From Blasia pusilla (lineage: Eukaryota; Marchantiophyta; Marchantiopsida; Blasiales): DNA of 64,000 nt. The notes under the pieces are model-generated. The model did not search any database. It saw only the letters and a program-made list of their open reading frames with translations, and was not told the DNA's origin. The stretch's first letter is position 1, and every line of letters starts with the position of its first letter. The translations under genes and the position numbers were made by a program. Of the stretch, positions 40,426 to 53,439 are shown in pieces. The stretch covers positions 10,788,001 to 10,852,000 of the forward strand of contig CM114273.1 of NCBI GenBank assembly GCA_050084515.1. Direction: 5' to 3'.

Positions 40426-43400
40426 AGTTGTTTTTAAGAGTGTTTTCCTTACAAAGTTTTTTGTTGGAAATTTTTATCATTTTCTCTACCAAAAATTTTG
40501 CTTGTGTGATGCACTCGATTAGATTTTTCCTTATTAATTTCGGAAAAAATAAGGTACAACAGATTTTCTATCCCTCATGATCTCCCAATTAAGGGAAGGA
40601 AATTAATCACTTTGATTCAAATTTTTTTCAAAATCTGGTTTGAATTTCGCTCCCATCTGGCCTTGCAAAAAAGAAATACTCTTTTTAATCCTTTTGAAGA
40701 ATATTTAATTTTCGATTCTTCTATGAGTATCCTTTCTCCTTTTTGAACTTTTGGTTCTCCTTTTTGAACTTTTGATTTTCAATTTTCAAATTTATTTTGG
40801 ATTTGAAATTTGAAATTTGAAAATTTTATTGTTTATGTGTCATCTAAAAAAATTAATTTTTATGTGAAAAAACATACTATCAATGGGCGTTATTGCATTT
40901 TGAGGACCAATGAATGAGCAAAACTTGTGAAATTTATCCATAATTTGTCCATGAAACCAAATAATGAAGACCTTTCTTAATTTAACTATACTAAGCTAAA
41001 AAGTAGAATGATGGGAAGGTTTTTGCTCAGTTGAAATTTCTGTCTTTATAATTATTTTCTTCTATTTTTAAATATTAAATCCTATAAATTCATCATATGT
41101 CCAACACTTCATAGTATCATCCACCACACATCCGTAGTCTTCTTTCCATTCATCTCACCTCGTGCATCGCACCGGAAAAAAATTACCAACATACTAAGTT
41201 AGAGGAAGATTGATAAAATTTAATCAATAAAAAATAATAAAAAATAATTTCATCACCAAAAACCTATTTGTGTTTTAGGGTTTAGCTTAGTATAAAGTAA
41301 AGTCAAACATCAATTGAGAGGCTTCACACTTGGCAGAACTTCTCAAAATGAGTTCCCATCAATAATAGTATGATATGTTGAATTTCTAAAATCTAACATC
41401 CAAAATAAATATTTTATTTATTTTGGATGCTAGATAATGAATTATGTCTTCCTCATTTCTGCTGTTATTATTCTTCTTCATTTTTTCCAAAGAATTTGTA
41501 ATTTCATCTACAAACCAAACTAGAAACTTAAACAATTGATTTTTTTCTTACTTAATTATTTAAGAATAATAAATAAAATGTATGAGGAAGACATAATAAA
41601 AAATTTTAACAATGATTTTTTTAAAAATAAATTAGGAAATTCTTACTTCAATGTCTTTCCCGTAAAATTTTTGGCCTAGTGTAGGATAAAATCAAATAAA
41701 ACTTCAAGAGAATGAGAAAGCTTCAGAGGTGGCACTAATTGAGAGCATATACAAATAAGCTAACGTCCATATTAGTTTGATTAAACTAATATTTTTTATT
41801 CGATTTAGTTTCCAAAAATTTTGAGAAGATTCAATTCTAATCAAACTTGAAAATTACAGATATTTTCCAAAATAAAATTAATTCAATATATTTTAGCAAT
41901 ACTTATATGTCCATTCTCCTATCATCATCCAACCTATTTTTTCCCCTAAGTTGAAAGTACATTCTAAGTTTTCCTCCCTTAATTATCTCTCATTTTAAAT
42001 CAATTTTGAGCAATCAATACTCTCCTCATTTGAGGAAGTAGTCCAAAAATAGTCTTCTTCCATCGTTCATTGCTAAATAAAATGAAAATAACCTAAAAAA
42101 ACCTTTTAAAAAAAGTGAGCTACTTAATCTTCTCAAAAAATATACAATCAAACTACAAACCTTGTGCGCTATGAGGACTATTGTTGATTCCTCTTCTGGC
42201 TACATGTGAAGAACGAGTCCTCATCGAGCTATCATGTGGCGTTATTTTCATCCTATTAAACTTTGGAAGTTTGCGGTCAATCAATGCACTACTCCAATCA
42301 GATGATTCCACTAATTGATTGGATGATAGATTCTCCATTTGTAAATGCGAAGGTGGATACAACAAGGAATTTTGAGTATCCTACCCATCATTGTCCACAT
42401 GTTTAATAAATTCCTCCTTGACTTAGATGGAGACTTGCCTCGCTTGAGCGCGTAGTTAAGTAAACATTTCTTGAAGATGTGCTACACGTGGAATAGATAT
42501 TGAAGGATCTTACCACCATCTTGGAGTTGGATGTCCAAGTTTCTTTCATTCGTCAACGAGGTGTAGAAAAGAATGTTTCTTGTCTACCTCCACTTGAAGT
42601 CTCTAAGCCTCCATTAGTCGGTCTGTAAGTGGAATCTAGTGTTGTACATACTTGAGAGAATTTTGGTCTATCACATTCCCCTAAACACCTCCACTTTGGA
42701 TCTTCCTCCGCCTCTCGAGGTATGCATAAAAATTATCTGAGAATAGAATTTGACTGCTACACTTCAAATATTGGGATATTTAATCCTACAAATATTGAAG
42801 ATGAAAGACATAAAAACACATGCTAGGGCTAGCATGAAGACCCAATCCAATCAATTGGAGCATGTAATGCATGTCTTCCACCTCGACTCCAGCAAGTTAT
42901 GAGACAAAGTAGGGTTTGTCTTCCAATCGGATCCATAATATGTATTTGAGTCCACCCGATCCACAATCAAAATGGACTTACCCCTGACTGTTACAACATC
43001 AAGGTATTGGTCAATCTTGTAAACATTCATCAAGTTTGCCATCATCATCTCCAACTCTTGGACTCTTGTTGCTTCTTCCTCACTGCCTCACACTACGTAT
43101 GTAGGGCCTGTTATCCCCCGTTCCTCAAGTCATGGACTATCTTCTCATTGTTGGATTTGACTTTTATCTTCACTATAGCCTTGACCAACTTGGCCTCAAG
43201 GTACTTTCTCCGGTCGACAATTAGCTCTATCATCTCCACCTGAGATTAATCCATCAATTGGTTCCCTTTGGATAATACAAATCCGTTGAAATGAGTCCTA
43301 GAACGAAGATTGTTGCATGGAGGATTCCTCTATATGATCCATAAGACACACATGACTCAATTTAGGTTGAGATAAAGAACCTACCAGGACCATTAACATT

Positions 43401-44480
43401 GTCAATATTGTGAAGGGAGATTGCCATGTGGAAGGTTTAGCTCTACCAATCTTCCCATGCAATGTCGGAGACGCTTTGTGCTTTTGTCTAGTTATGTCAA
43501 CTTGGTGTATAGGGATGAATGAACTTGAAGAACGTATAGATTTTGGAATAATTTCTCTAAGAAAAATAGGAATTTTCTTCCTAGGATGTGGTGAAAACAA
43601 CAAGTTGCATTCACAATAGTTTTTTGTTCTATGGTCTGGTTTAGAATACTACATATATTGGCCTTTGCCTCTACAACCCTGATACGCCGCCCTTGCCTAT
43701 TGTTGGATTCAACATCTTCTTGATCTGATAATTCAACTATTTATCCATGAATATAGCCCTCAATTGGGCTTTAACTCCTAATCTTCCATGGAGCACTAGA
43801 TCTACGAAACTGTACATATTCCTCATTAACCTTCATAAAATAATCTCAAGGGAATAAACATTAAAAACTCTGTGAATGGTAGATCTTCCAATATAGTTGA
43901 AGCATTAAGATGGATCAAATGATATTTAGTAAACTCTAGGGATGTGTGGATCGGGATTAGGTTGGGAATCATGGTATCGAATCATTTGAATGGAACCAAC
44001 CAACGAGGCTTAATCAAATGTTCCAACTATCCCGAGAACAATGATTTCTACAAACACTAAAGTGTGCCCAAGATCGCAAGAGGAACTTCTTGCCTATTGA
44101 GAATCCCAATCGAGAAAATACAACAAAATATTCTACCTATGAAGATCCCCGTGTACCCAACCATGGTTATGGTATATGCAAGAGTCTCAAGAAGGGCTAG
44201 AGCAATATCATCCTTGCTCACCATAAACACCTTATATTCCTTGAAATGAGGATTATTTGGCCAAACTCCAATGGTCATTATCATCTCCATTCGACTTTGA
44301 GCACCAAGAGCCAAAGTTTGCTGCAATTGATGCATGGGCACCGAAAGTTTGTTCCCCCCAAAATTTTGAGATTTTTTTGAAAAAAATCTTGAAAATTTTG
44401 GTATGTGCCAGATCTTGAAAAAAAATCTGAAAAATTTGGTGTGCCAAGTCTTGGCCCATGGGCATGGCATCTCAAAACTT
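40426..44480. other. AT-rich DNA without recognised genes
   Basis: Only short frames occur here. Reverse-strand frames at 42851-43054, 43298-43603 and 44057-44470 look somewhat protein-like, but I recognise no family. A 13-bp palindrome (catccaaaataaa / tttattttggatg) is at 41398-41429. The bases at 44341-44465 contain repeated aaaaaatctgaaaattttgg-like and cttggcccatgggcatgg motifs. Possibly remnants of old elements. Confidence 0.45.
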
Positions 44481-46920
44481 GATTATTGTCGTTGCCTTTT
44501 GAAGGCTACATCCTTACCCAATGGTTGATACTCTAACTTTTATATGTGACTTCCATTCGGATATGGCTTTTTACCTAGATCCGTCCCTCTTTGAACAAGC
44601 CCTTAGACGTTCTCCTAAAATTGTTGCGAAAGGTTTTTATGGTATGATGTACAAACACATTTGTGATTGCTTCCCTCATGAGGAATCTAGTATCGCTTTT
44701 TTGAGTTGATCAAAGTTTCCTCCCACCTAGCTCAAGGGCGAGTTTTGGCAGTAGTGGCCTAGCCGCTTAGGTACTAGGGCAGGGTGACTTTTTGTGCTTT
44801 TGAAGGAGGGAGGAGGAATTCATCCAATAGCCATAGGCAAGATGCTCGTGAGGTTAGTTAGTCACTCTATTGCTTTGCCATTCCTTGAGGCTTTCCAGCC
44901 ACACATGAGTCCACATCAATTTGGAGTTGCCATACCAACGAATTGTAAGATGGTTACATTAGGTTTGAGGGTCTCTCTCCATATAGATCCTTAGTGGGCA
45001 CTTCTCCAATTGGATGTGGATAACACCTTCAACTCAATATCACGAGCAGCTATCTTCACAAAGTTGAGGGATGTGAGTCCCATCACAAACCTCATTCCCT
45101 TTGCATAGGCTTTCTATGGGGCTCCTTTGGCCCTCTTTTTCCAACATGGATAGCATGAGGAGGAGGTCATAATTTTGGAGTCTGCCATCAGTACTCGTCA
45201 AGGTAATCTCGTGGGCACATTTTTCTTTGGCTCATTATTGACTTGTTCTGTCTACGGTGGAGGCTTTTTCAGGTACATTTTCCCTTGGCTAGCAAATGAT
45301 ACTCATATTGTTGGCTCTTGAGGTCTACTTATCCTTGCATTCTAGCACTTTAGTACTCAATTAGCACACGTCAGCATAGCCATGGAGGTAGGAAAGTGCA
45401 AGACATCATCTCCATCACACCTACTTGATGGATTCATGACACATGTTGGAGGTCTATGCATCTTGGGAGTCCCACTCGAGATCTAGAACTTTATATCGAG
45501 TTTCATGGAGGCGGGATCTTACCAAGGATTTGCTCCAAGTCGATGACTTCACAAGGATTGATAATCCTCAAATTGCTTTTTGAATTCTATCCTCTTGTTT
45601 TGCTTGAAGTTCCAATTATCTCACTTGAACTATATATATGGATGTCTAGTTACCTCTCTACCCTCATTAGTTCAGTCAATAGCGAGATCCTACAAGTGTT
45701 TTGGGATCTATCAGGATTTGACTCCTCAAAGTGCCCCATGGGGGAGCTAGCTTATAGAAAAGCTTCTTGGCTGATTGTCTTGGGCGGGGTTGGTCTTCTC
45801 TTGACGAAGTTAGAAGCCTCCTCAGTTTGTTTAGGGAGTTGAGCCACTGGAGCACTCCTTCTTTGCTCTAGATTCCTTGTTAGAGATAGAGCACTCCTTC
45901 TACAATACATATATGAGGTTGATGATTTCTTCTTCCCACTATAGTCTTCCCTCATAACATGTTGAGATTCCCTTCTAGTTGAGGTCAAAATCAATCTCTC
46001 CACTTTCTCCTCCTTAGTTATTGGGGCTCCAATCTTCTTTGATGGAGGCCCATTTTGAGGTAGCTTTTAGAGGAAATATATCTAATGGGGATATTCCCAT
46101 GGAGGTTTTGGGCCCACATTTGCTCGTAGGTAGGAGGTAGCTCCCTCATCTGGGCTTTTTTCATTGCACTACTTACCTATACCATAATGATATGGTTTCG
46201 ACTAGACCTCCCTCAACCATCGATGACTGGTTTGACATCCTATGAGTGTCTCTAGAGTCTAGATTTTCTTGGAATGCATTTGGCATGTTTTCTAGTTGAG
46301 GGTGAGAGGATTTCCACTCACAATATTATGTAGAAGTTCTATATTGCTCACGAGAGTGGCTTCCACGTGCACATAGTGGTACTACTCCATGCAGGATTCC
46401 CTTATTCATGTTGATCTTTATATGACGCGAGAGGCTGAGGTGGTAGTGGCCGTTTTTGTTGTGAACAATCGTGTGTGGGAGTGTATGCGGGCACATGTGG
46501 TGGTACAAGGGATATTGCTATAAGGAGCAGCGAAGAAGAAGACTCATCTTTATAGTCAATTGCACAAAGGACTTTGATTCATCCCCCTAGCCGTAGAGAT
46601 GTATGAGGCTATGGGGGAGAAATTTGACTCGTTCATCAGAGAATGCTCTTATAATCTCCATTCAAGAACTAGGTTATTCTTAGCTACCACCATTCTTCAT
46701 TGCAAGCAATGGGAGACGCCATTGCAAGAGGTTCTCTTAGTGGTAGTCGTGTATGTGTAGGTATAACTTAAATTTTCTTTAATGGTGAGTTTGGCTTGTA
46801 GGGAATACCCCTTTTATAATTTTTTGGGTGTGATATGACATTTTCGCGGACTCCTTGAATTCCCATCGTGTGTCCTTCCAAAGGGTTCCCCATTTTCATT
46901 ATTGTGATAAAGTACCTTCT
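44481..46920 (+). pseudogene. Decayed LINE-type reverse transcriptase (second, distinct family)
   Basis: Fragments in plus-strand order resemble the plant/algal RT family with the motif GGGIRPIAIGE. They include FYGMMYKHICDCFPHEES (44640), LLKEGGGIHPIAIGKMLVRL (44797), FLEAFQPHMSPHQFGVAIPT (44880) and LLQLDVDNTFNSISRAAIFT (45000, RT motif A with Asp). Next come FYGAPLALFFQH (45110), ISTRQGNLVGTFF (45190, motif B, normally TRQGDPLGG), NDTHIVG (45297, motif C region, normally ADDTHIVG) and GGLCILGVPLE (45450). Downstream AYRKASWLIVLGGVGLLL (45750) and EMYEAMGEKFDSFIREC (46600) fit its C-terminal region. Many stops; no activity expected. A different family from the L1-like LINE at 8.8-33.4 kb. 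Confidence 0.7.
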
Positions 46921-48231
46921 TGATTTGCAAACGAATATGTTTGACATGTGACAATTAGGTCAAAAAAATTGATTTTTTTGGTAGAACATCACTATATATC
47001 AAAACACTATACACTAACATATTCTTACCTCTCCTCACGGACTGTACATTTTTTTTATTTCCACGCATGCACACGGAGCTTCTTTTCTTTTCTCCACAAG
47101 AAGCAATGGTTCTGGATCACTAATAAAGTCGGAGAAGTCGGTGGATGTCCCTACAACGGGGAACCCTAAGATCGAAAACCAAGCAACGGCGGTAACGCCA
47201 AATCGGAGGAGGGGGAAAATGGAACTTCACGGGGTGGGAGGGGAGTTAAGAAGAAGGGCGTGCCCGTGGGGAAGTCCGGACAATGTCCGCCTGGCAGGCC
47301 GCCGCCAAATTAAGTTAAGAGAAACGGTCCATAGGGCAGGGGATGGCAGGCCGAGCCGGGCCGAGCCGGGACAGGCATGGCATTGGGGAATGCGATGACC
47401 GGGGGGGCGGTCCTTTCCATTGGCCCTTGGGACGGAGGGACTGGGCCCGGCATGAGGGTCGGATGGGACAACCCTTGGTTGTGCGACGTGCCGTATATCA
47501 AAGCTCGCATGTGCGAATGCTGTACCCGACAACTTTTTCTGTGGGACCTGCACTCTCCTCCCGTCTCTCCCTCCCCACTCCCCTCGCTCCCCCCCACCCC
47601 CCGTCTCTTTTTCCTCTCGCGATCGCCAGCTCCGCATTCTATTCGCACCGCCGCTGCACTGTCGTCGAAGCTTGCAGCGCTGCCGTCTCCCGGCCGACCC
47701 AGACTTCCACATTCAGTCACTCATTCGTTCGTGGCATCTCCATCCATTTCCCAGGATTCCATGTCACGTCATTGAGCGCACTGGAACACGCTCACGAGAA
47801 ATTCTCGTCAACAGCTTCGTCTCTCTCCTCGCTTCCTCCCCCGATACATACCGTCTTCCAGGGAAAGGCTTGGCTACGCCTCGGTTGCTGTTAAGTCATT
47901 TGATCAACAAATGCCTCGTCAGCTGCTACTCATTAAAAAAAGCGGTTCCGGGTATTTTGGATCACCAGTTCTCATTGTTCATGCGCCAAATCGGTGCTTG
48001 CGTTGTTTCGCAAGGCTGCGACTACGGTGCTGTGAACCAGCCCTTCCGCAGGCCTGGATTTTGGGCCTCGCAGTCGTAATCTGTCGTCTTCGGAGTCGGT
48101 ACAGTGAGCTCATTTCGACATTAAGGGCTCGATTCGGATTTTGAATCGGCGCGGTTGCTCTTCCGCCCGCGGCATACCTGTAGATGTACAGCTTGCAAGG
48201 TTGCATATTTCCCCATCTTTCAATTCTCAAC
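46921..48231. other. GC-richer segment, possible promoter region
   Basis: From about 47140 the base composition changes from AT-rich to mixed or GC-rich. A strongly pyrimidine-rich tract at 47556-47625 could be a promoter or leader for the candidate gene downstream. Frames such as 47343-47894 lack recognisable domains, and overlapping frames exist on both strands, so I do not call them genes. Confidence 0.35.
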
Positions 48232-49404
48232 ATGTTGAGAGGCGGGTCAGAGTGGGTGAGGTACATCTGTCTGGCTCTACTCCTGGACCTACTTCTCATC
48301 TCCACCGGATCGGCAATTCCATTAAGAGGAGGTGAGCACAGGTTTGAATCGATTTCTGGTCGAGAGATTTCAGTCGTTCACAGCTATCAGTGGATAGCAT
48401 TTTCAACGTGACAGTGAATGAGATTACGGAAGCCACGATTCGATGAAATTGTCGAAACAGTTCTGATGAGAACAGGTTTGGCTGCAGGATATGTCGAGAA
48501 GGGTGTTGCCGATGAACCCATCACCGTAAGCGAGCTCCGCTATTCAAATTCTCATGCATTACCTGAAATGTACAGTAGACGGAAGGTACGCACTCAACTC
48601 AAAACACGCATACAATAGTTTGAGTGATGCAGAACTTGCAATGCTCGTTTCCTTTGGTCTAGACTATCGTAGGTTTCTCGAGCTTGGATATAAGATTAGT
48701 AGACTCCTGTGATTCAGTCTACTCTACTCATGCTGGCGCTCCTCTTGTCCATGAAGCGAATATGAATCGCCCAAAGTGGATCAGTTAAATGCCTGCTGGG
48801 AGGAGTTGTAGCTGCTCGACGGCTTCGATTGAGGGTCGTACGTTGCGTCGGTGAACTAGGGCAGCAATCAAACGTCCGTTGAGGTTTTAGATTCGTTGAC
48901 GTCGTCTGGACGACGAGGATTAAATGTAGCCCAACAATCTATGTTCGACAGAGATACGTTGATGGGTTTCATTTCTGGCACTGATACGTCGTGTGTCGCA
49001 TATGGTTCCAGGACTCAATCTTCATGGAAAAATCTCTTGCTACGACTGGTGAAATTCTGGTTAGGAAGATATTTTCCGCTGTGATCAGCCAGACCCAATT
49101 CAGCTTCGAAGCGGATTCCCCCGGTGAAACTGGGGTGAGGAAGACGGGCGCTGAAGTTGAGAGCCTCGCTCGGAGATTTTTACGAGGTCCAGGGCGTCCT
49201 AGACCACACATCTGGTCCCTGACGCAGCAGCACCAGGGAAGGAGAGCCATGGAAGGAAGTAACGCCACAACAACACCATCTGGTGACCAAACGCAGCCGT
49301 TCTATCTGGGTCCTCCTGCGCCACCCGGTCTCGTGCACAACGAGAAGCAAGACTGGAATCAGGATTATGCTGAGCCCGACGTCCACCCTCCTTCGAGCAA
49401 CTGA
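48232..49404 (+). CDS. Candidate host gene: small secreted or membrane protein, multi-exon (tentative)
   Basis: An ATG at 48232 opens MLRGGSEWVRYICLALLLDL, then LLISTGSAIPLRGG, a good signal-peptide or signal-anchor shape. A GTGAGC donor at about 48333 and the acceptor ggctgcag at 48481-48488 would join it in frame to GYVEKGVADEPIT. Possible further donors are at about 48529 and 48587, with acceptors near 48717 and 49010. The last long stop-free frame (about 49010-49404) contains EKSLATTGEILVRKIFSAVI and ends in Pro-, Gln- and acid-rich sequence (YLGPPAPPGLVHN). No family is recognised. The splice model is inference from consensus sites and frame only. An AATAAA lies at about 50008. Confidence 0.25.
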
Positions 49405-50572
49405 TTGCGGATAAAACAGCGTGCATCGTCTTCTACCGGAATCGGATTGGGTCGGACTGGACTCTTCTCCCGCAATCCAACTCTTGATCTTGGTGTATCA
49501 AGTCCGCAACGCGTCTGCCCAGCGTCCGACAACTACGTCGAAATTGGCAAGAGGTGCCCAGGGAGTGAACCTCTCACAGACTTGGCACTACAAGGAAGTT
49601 TCACCTCTTCCAAACGGAGATAAGACGGCATCTCCCAATGCGTGCAAGGAGCGAGCGATTCCCTGAGCTTAGAATGAACTGAGTTGTGTCCTTGCGTTTT
49701 TCAGGACCTCTCGAGGGCTCTAGCTGGTCTGGAAGCTTCCGAGATTTGTACAATTGATGTTGCTCTAACTTAAACCTTAGGAATTTCTCGAATAGTGATG
49801 ATTAGATTGAATTGCATCTCAGGTCGGGTCTGTCAATACCCCTTTGCCTGGCCAGATTAGAACATCTATAAACCAAGTCCACATTCAAGTGAAGGCGCCA
49901 TTATCGCGCGCAACATTGAGACTCCCCAATAAACGGCTTTCTACGGACAAAACCATGTAAAACATAGTACTTGGACCAATTTTGCCTTGTTACGAGGTTA
50001 CAGAGCATAATAAAACAGTGAAGTTGTGTACAGTATGTAGCGCCGAGAGCTTACTCAGTTAACTCGTTGATAGTTACAGTCGAGGTTCGCCACCTCATTA
50101 GACTGTCGGATTCTGTTTACACTTGTAAAACGATTCTGCACATCGCGGTCCTGACCACCTGTAATAAAAAAATAAAATCTAACGTCCTTGCTTCGAACAT
50201 GGATTCGATAACAGCAATTCCTGCGTCCCTGTTTGTGACTTCCTACAGAATGTTCGTTGTCCCCGGTACTACGATTGCACAACCTTTGACGTTTGTCAAC
50301 CCCCCGCCAGGCTTGAGGCGTCTCCTGGCGATGCAGAGTACTGTCGGTTGGCACTCCTATGATTCGCTACCCGGGATTCCCATCACTGTTACAAGCGTTC
50401 GTTTCGCGCTTTGCGATGCGAGTGATGGATTCTCCTGTCATTGCGAAACGAAGAGCGCCAAGTGGAGTTTCGCCAAGTGGAGTTTTCAAACGCAAGAACT
50501 TCTTTCGTAGTTGGGCTTGAGTAGGTTTTCGAGCTCGCAATAAGTGTGCTCGAATAATGCCTTTGTGCCAGC

Positions 50573-50632
50573 AGAAAATCTGTCTCAAGCTTATGTCCTT
50601 TACTCAGAATATAAGCTTGAGGCAGATTTTCT
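50573..50632. repeat. 22-bp inverted repeat (hairpin) with 16-base loop
   Basis: The arm agaaaatctgtctcaagctt at 50573-50592 (plus at) pairs with ataagcttgaggcagatttt (plus ct) at 50611-50632. There is one mismatch, a G-U wobble in RNA. The loop is 16 bases. If transcribed it gives a nearly perfect 22-bp RNA stem, about the length of one small-RNA duplex. It could also be a tiny TIR remnant. Confidence 0.85.
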
Positions 50633-52232
50633 GTTATAGTAAGATGTGGCAAATGGCGATGTAGACATTCCAAAATGTGCTCTTCGGTCATCTCACCTCG
50701 ACGAACCAACGCGTTATCGGAACGGACAGAAAGAGGGGAATCTTCGTCGTGATCGCCAAACGCAGAATTGTGTGCACGATCGGATCGCTCCTTAATGCGG
50801 AGCACGGGACTACGCACCTGCGAGCCCCAGGGGTTATCACAGCTAAGACAGTTGGTCTCGTAGACGAAGGCAAGGCCTTTCATATCTGCGTGAAGTTAGT
50901 GTGAACTTTGCAGTTGTGAACACGCTGGATTCTTCTTCATGATTAAGCCTACTACTTCTAGAATACCAGGCTGACATTGTTTTAATGACTCCGATTTCAT
51001 CATGGCATGTATTTGGAGAAATAGTTCTAGAACCCTTCCCGTCTTCCCTTCCCTCGAATACTTTCCTTCATTAAGAGATACATGCCGAGTGCAGCCTTGT
51101 TCACCTATCGCGGTCAAAGCTCCCCTTCGAAATCCAATCGTTGAAGAGGAGTGGAAAACTACGACTTCAATGCGCATACACTATTACACATACTCTTTTA
51201 CAAAGCTCTGGAGTCTGGAACTCCGGATTTTGGACTCTCGTGTTTTAGTGTTCTGCTTTGAAAGTCACGTCTTGCGGATATAGTTAAGATCGCATCTTCT
51301 AATGAGAAGGAGCACTTGTGAGCAACCATGGGTTCTCGTAGCGCGTATCTCATATCAACTTACTGTTCCTTCTTATCTTCTAACGAGTTTAATCTCCTCA
51401 ACGACTTTCTGACAAGCTAAATAACAAGCGCCCACGTTAACTGTGCGTGTCTCGCTTCCTCATCATTTTCGGAACAATCGCCCTGCCCGCGAAGTTAAGA
51501 GCAAGCGTCCCAGCGCCCCATCGGGGGTCGTGATTTAGAAACCCATTTACTGAGTCACACACATCTAGAAAATCGGTTTATTCACTTCAAGCTGAATAAA
51601 TCAATCCCACGCCATCGTGTGCTTGTTTGTCTACATGTACTGTTCCCGAATGTATAGATATACCACAGTCTCAATAGTACGAAGGTCAGTACGAAGAAGG
51701 TAAGGCAATCTTGACATACTCCGTTTCGATACGATCCCTAGTTAGAGATACTAATTCGAATTCCCACAAATTCCACTTCAATGCGAGTCATTCATGGTAT
51801 CCGACACTGTCGGAACTGACTGTGACCCCGAGGGAATTTCGAGCATCACTGTGTGGAGCGAGAGGTATTTGTTGCAATCGGGTAGTGTGAAAACGGGGGG
51901 GGAAAAACGTGTGACGAAAAAGTAGATATCCAAAGAAACTTTGTTTTGAAAGAAAATTGCAGGAAATTCTCTAACCTTAAAAACTCTTTTGAGAACTAAC
52001 ACATGATTAATGATGTCCCTCGATTTAATGCAACGAGAACCGAGAATAAAAATGGAAAGAAATTTGGAAAATAGGAAAAGGAGATTGCGTTTGGATAACC
52101 CCAACTCAGTCGCTCACATTACGATGTTAACCCTCAACTCTTCTTGTCTAATCCTGCAACTTTCCTCACCGTGACTTTTAATCCATCCCATTCTGAACTT
52201 TGTATTCCGCCCGTATTCTTCCCACACAGAAT

Positions 52233-52245
52233 CCCCCCCCCCCCC
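52233..52245. repeat. Poly-C run
   Basis: Thirteen consecutive C residues inside a pyrimidine-rich stretch. Confidence 0.9.
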
Positions 52246-53439
52246 ACCTTCGCATACTAGTACTCAACTTTCCTTATTCCCCACAGGCCCCCCAGTGCGC
52301 CACCCCCAAACTCCAAACCACTCCTCGTCTCTTAGTTTAACCGCATTGATTGCGTTTTCCCTGAGGTTTCCTCCCGTCCCGTCCCATCCGCTCTTGGTGT
52401 TCATGCGTGCGTGAGGGTGTTTCACGAGTATTTTCTTTTAGACATGGAACTAATGGTTTTGCAAAAGCTGCCGAAGCTACCTACATGGAACTGTGAATGA
52501 TCACAGGGGCCGCTTTGTAACTGCAATTTCAGAGCTCCTGTGGAAACCGAATCCATGGACAGCAGTAGCGCGCCAACCAAAGTCAGTCAGTTGAGTTGCC
52601 TGTAAAGTGTTTCTACCATATGCATGCAGCAACCGAAGGCCGCTTTATTTTTGCTCAGGTTAGGTTTTTGTCCCGCGCCCGCCAAATCTCACCACTGTAA
52701 ATGAAGAAAAAAAATCATGCACCAGATATGATCGTCGCGCCCCTACGAATTTGCCCGGACCTGTGTCTTTCCCCCATACTCGGCGTACGGTTACGCTAAA
52801 GTGTGTGTGAAACAAACACGCTAACAACGTTACATTTTTTTATTTACCATATCGGGAAGAAAAATGGGATTGACGAATAAATTTGCAAGCCTTGTGTCAC
52901 TTTTATCTCCATCGACTCCTTGGGATATACCTTAGGAAAGCAAACCTACGGATTACTCGTAGCTTCTTCCGTTGGTCTTTCCGTTCGAGTGTATATGGTC
53001 ATCACATAAGATTTCATTCGATTTGCAGATTGGTCAAGTTATCCCCTTGTGGCTATGTCCTCGGCCACCTCATGCTTTCCATAATGCTGAAAATTTTCTC
53101 AGCAACATTCAAGCATTGCTCTTTAGTAGGAAGCCCTTGTTACACAATTTTTTGACATGTGGCCTTAAGATGTAAAAAAAAACATAAGATGTACTATGTA
53201 TCTCTCTTCCACACAAGTTGGCATGCTCTCCCATAATCAACTTTGGGAAGAACCGATCTACACTCTACTCTATTGCCAAAGTTTTGGCAGCGTTTCCGGT
53301 TTTTGTGTTGATTCCACACAAAAATCTCCTGCAGCCGAATAGCAAACCTAGAGTTTTACATACACTCCCTTAAGGCATTGAGTGGGGAACAAAATCCTTG
53401 ACTTGAAAATTTAGTAACAATCACTATGTTCCAAAGCTC

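Larger units (their letters stand above)
49405..53439. other. Intergenic DNA without recognised genes
   Basis: Overlapping frames on both strands around 50067-50883 (up to 164 codons, minus strand 50883-50389) have no recognisable domain. A 14-bp tandem duplication (gccaagtggagttt) is at about 50457-50484. A strong hairpin is at 50573-50632. A run of 13 C is at 52233-52245. The remaining DNA shows nothing definite. Confidence 0.45.

Noticed and set aside
33425-47000. tRNA, rRNA or CRISPR-like features
   Set aside because: I looked for cloverleaf-type, rRNA-like and regularly spaced repeat patterns. Only the ~180-bp array and MITE-like elements were seen, which do not fit.
47343-47894. Long GC-rich plus-strand frame (183 codons)
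   Set aside because: Overlapping frames on both strands are equally open because stops are rare in GC-rich DNA; Pro/Ser-rich translation without domain.
50389-50883. 164-codon minus-strand frame
   Set aside because: It overlaps plus-strand frames of similar length, contains the hairpin and a tandem duplication, and shows no recognisable domain. The tcattgcgaaacgaa phrase loosely recalls bacterial palindromic repeats, but is too short to argue contamination.
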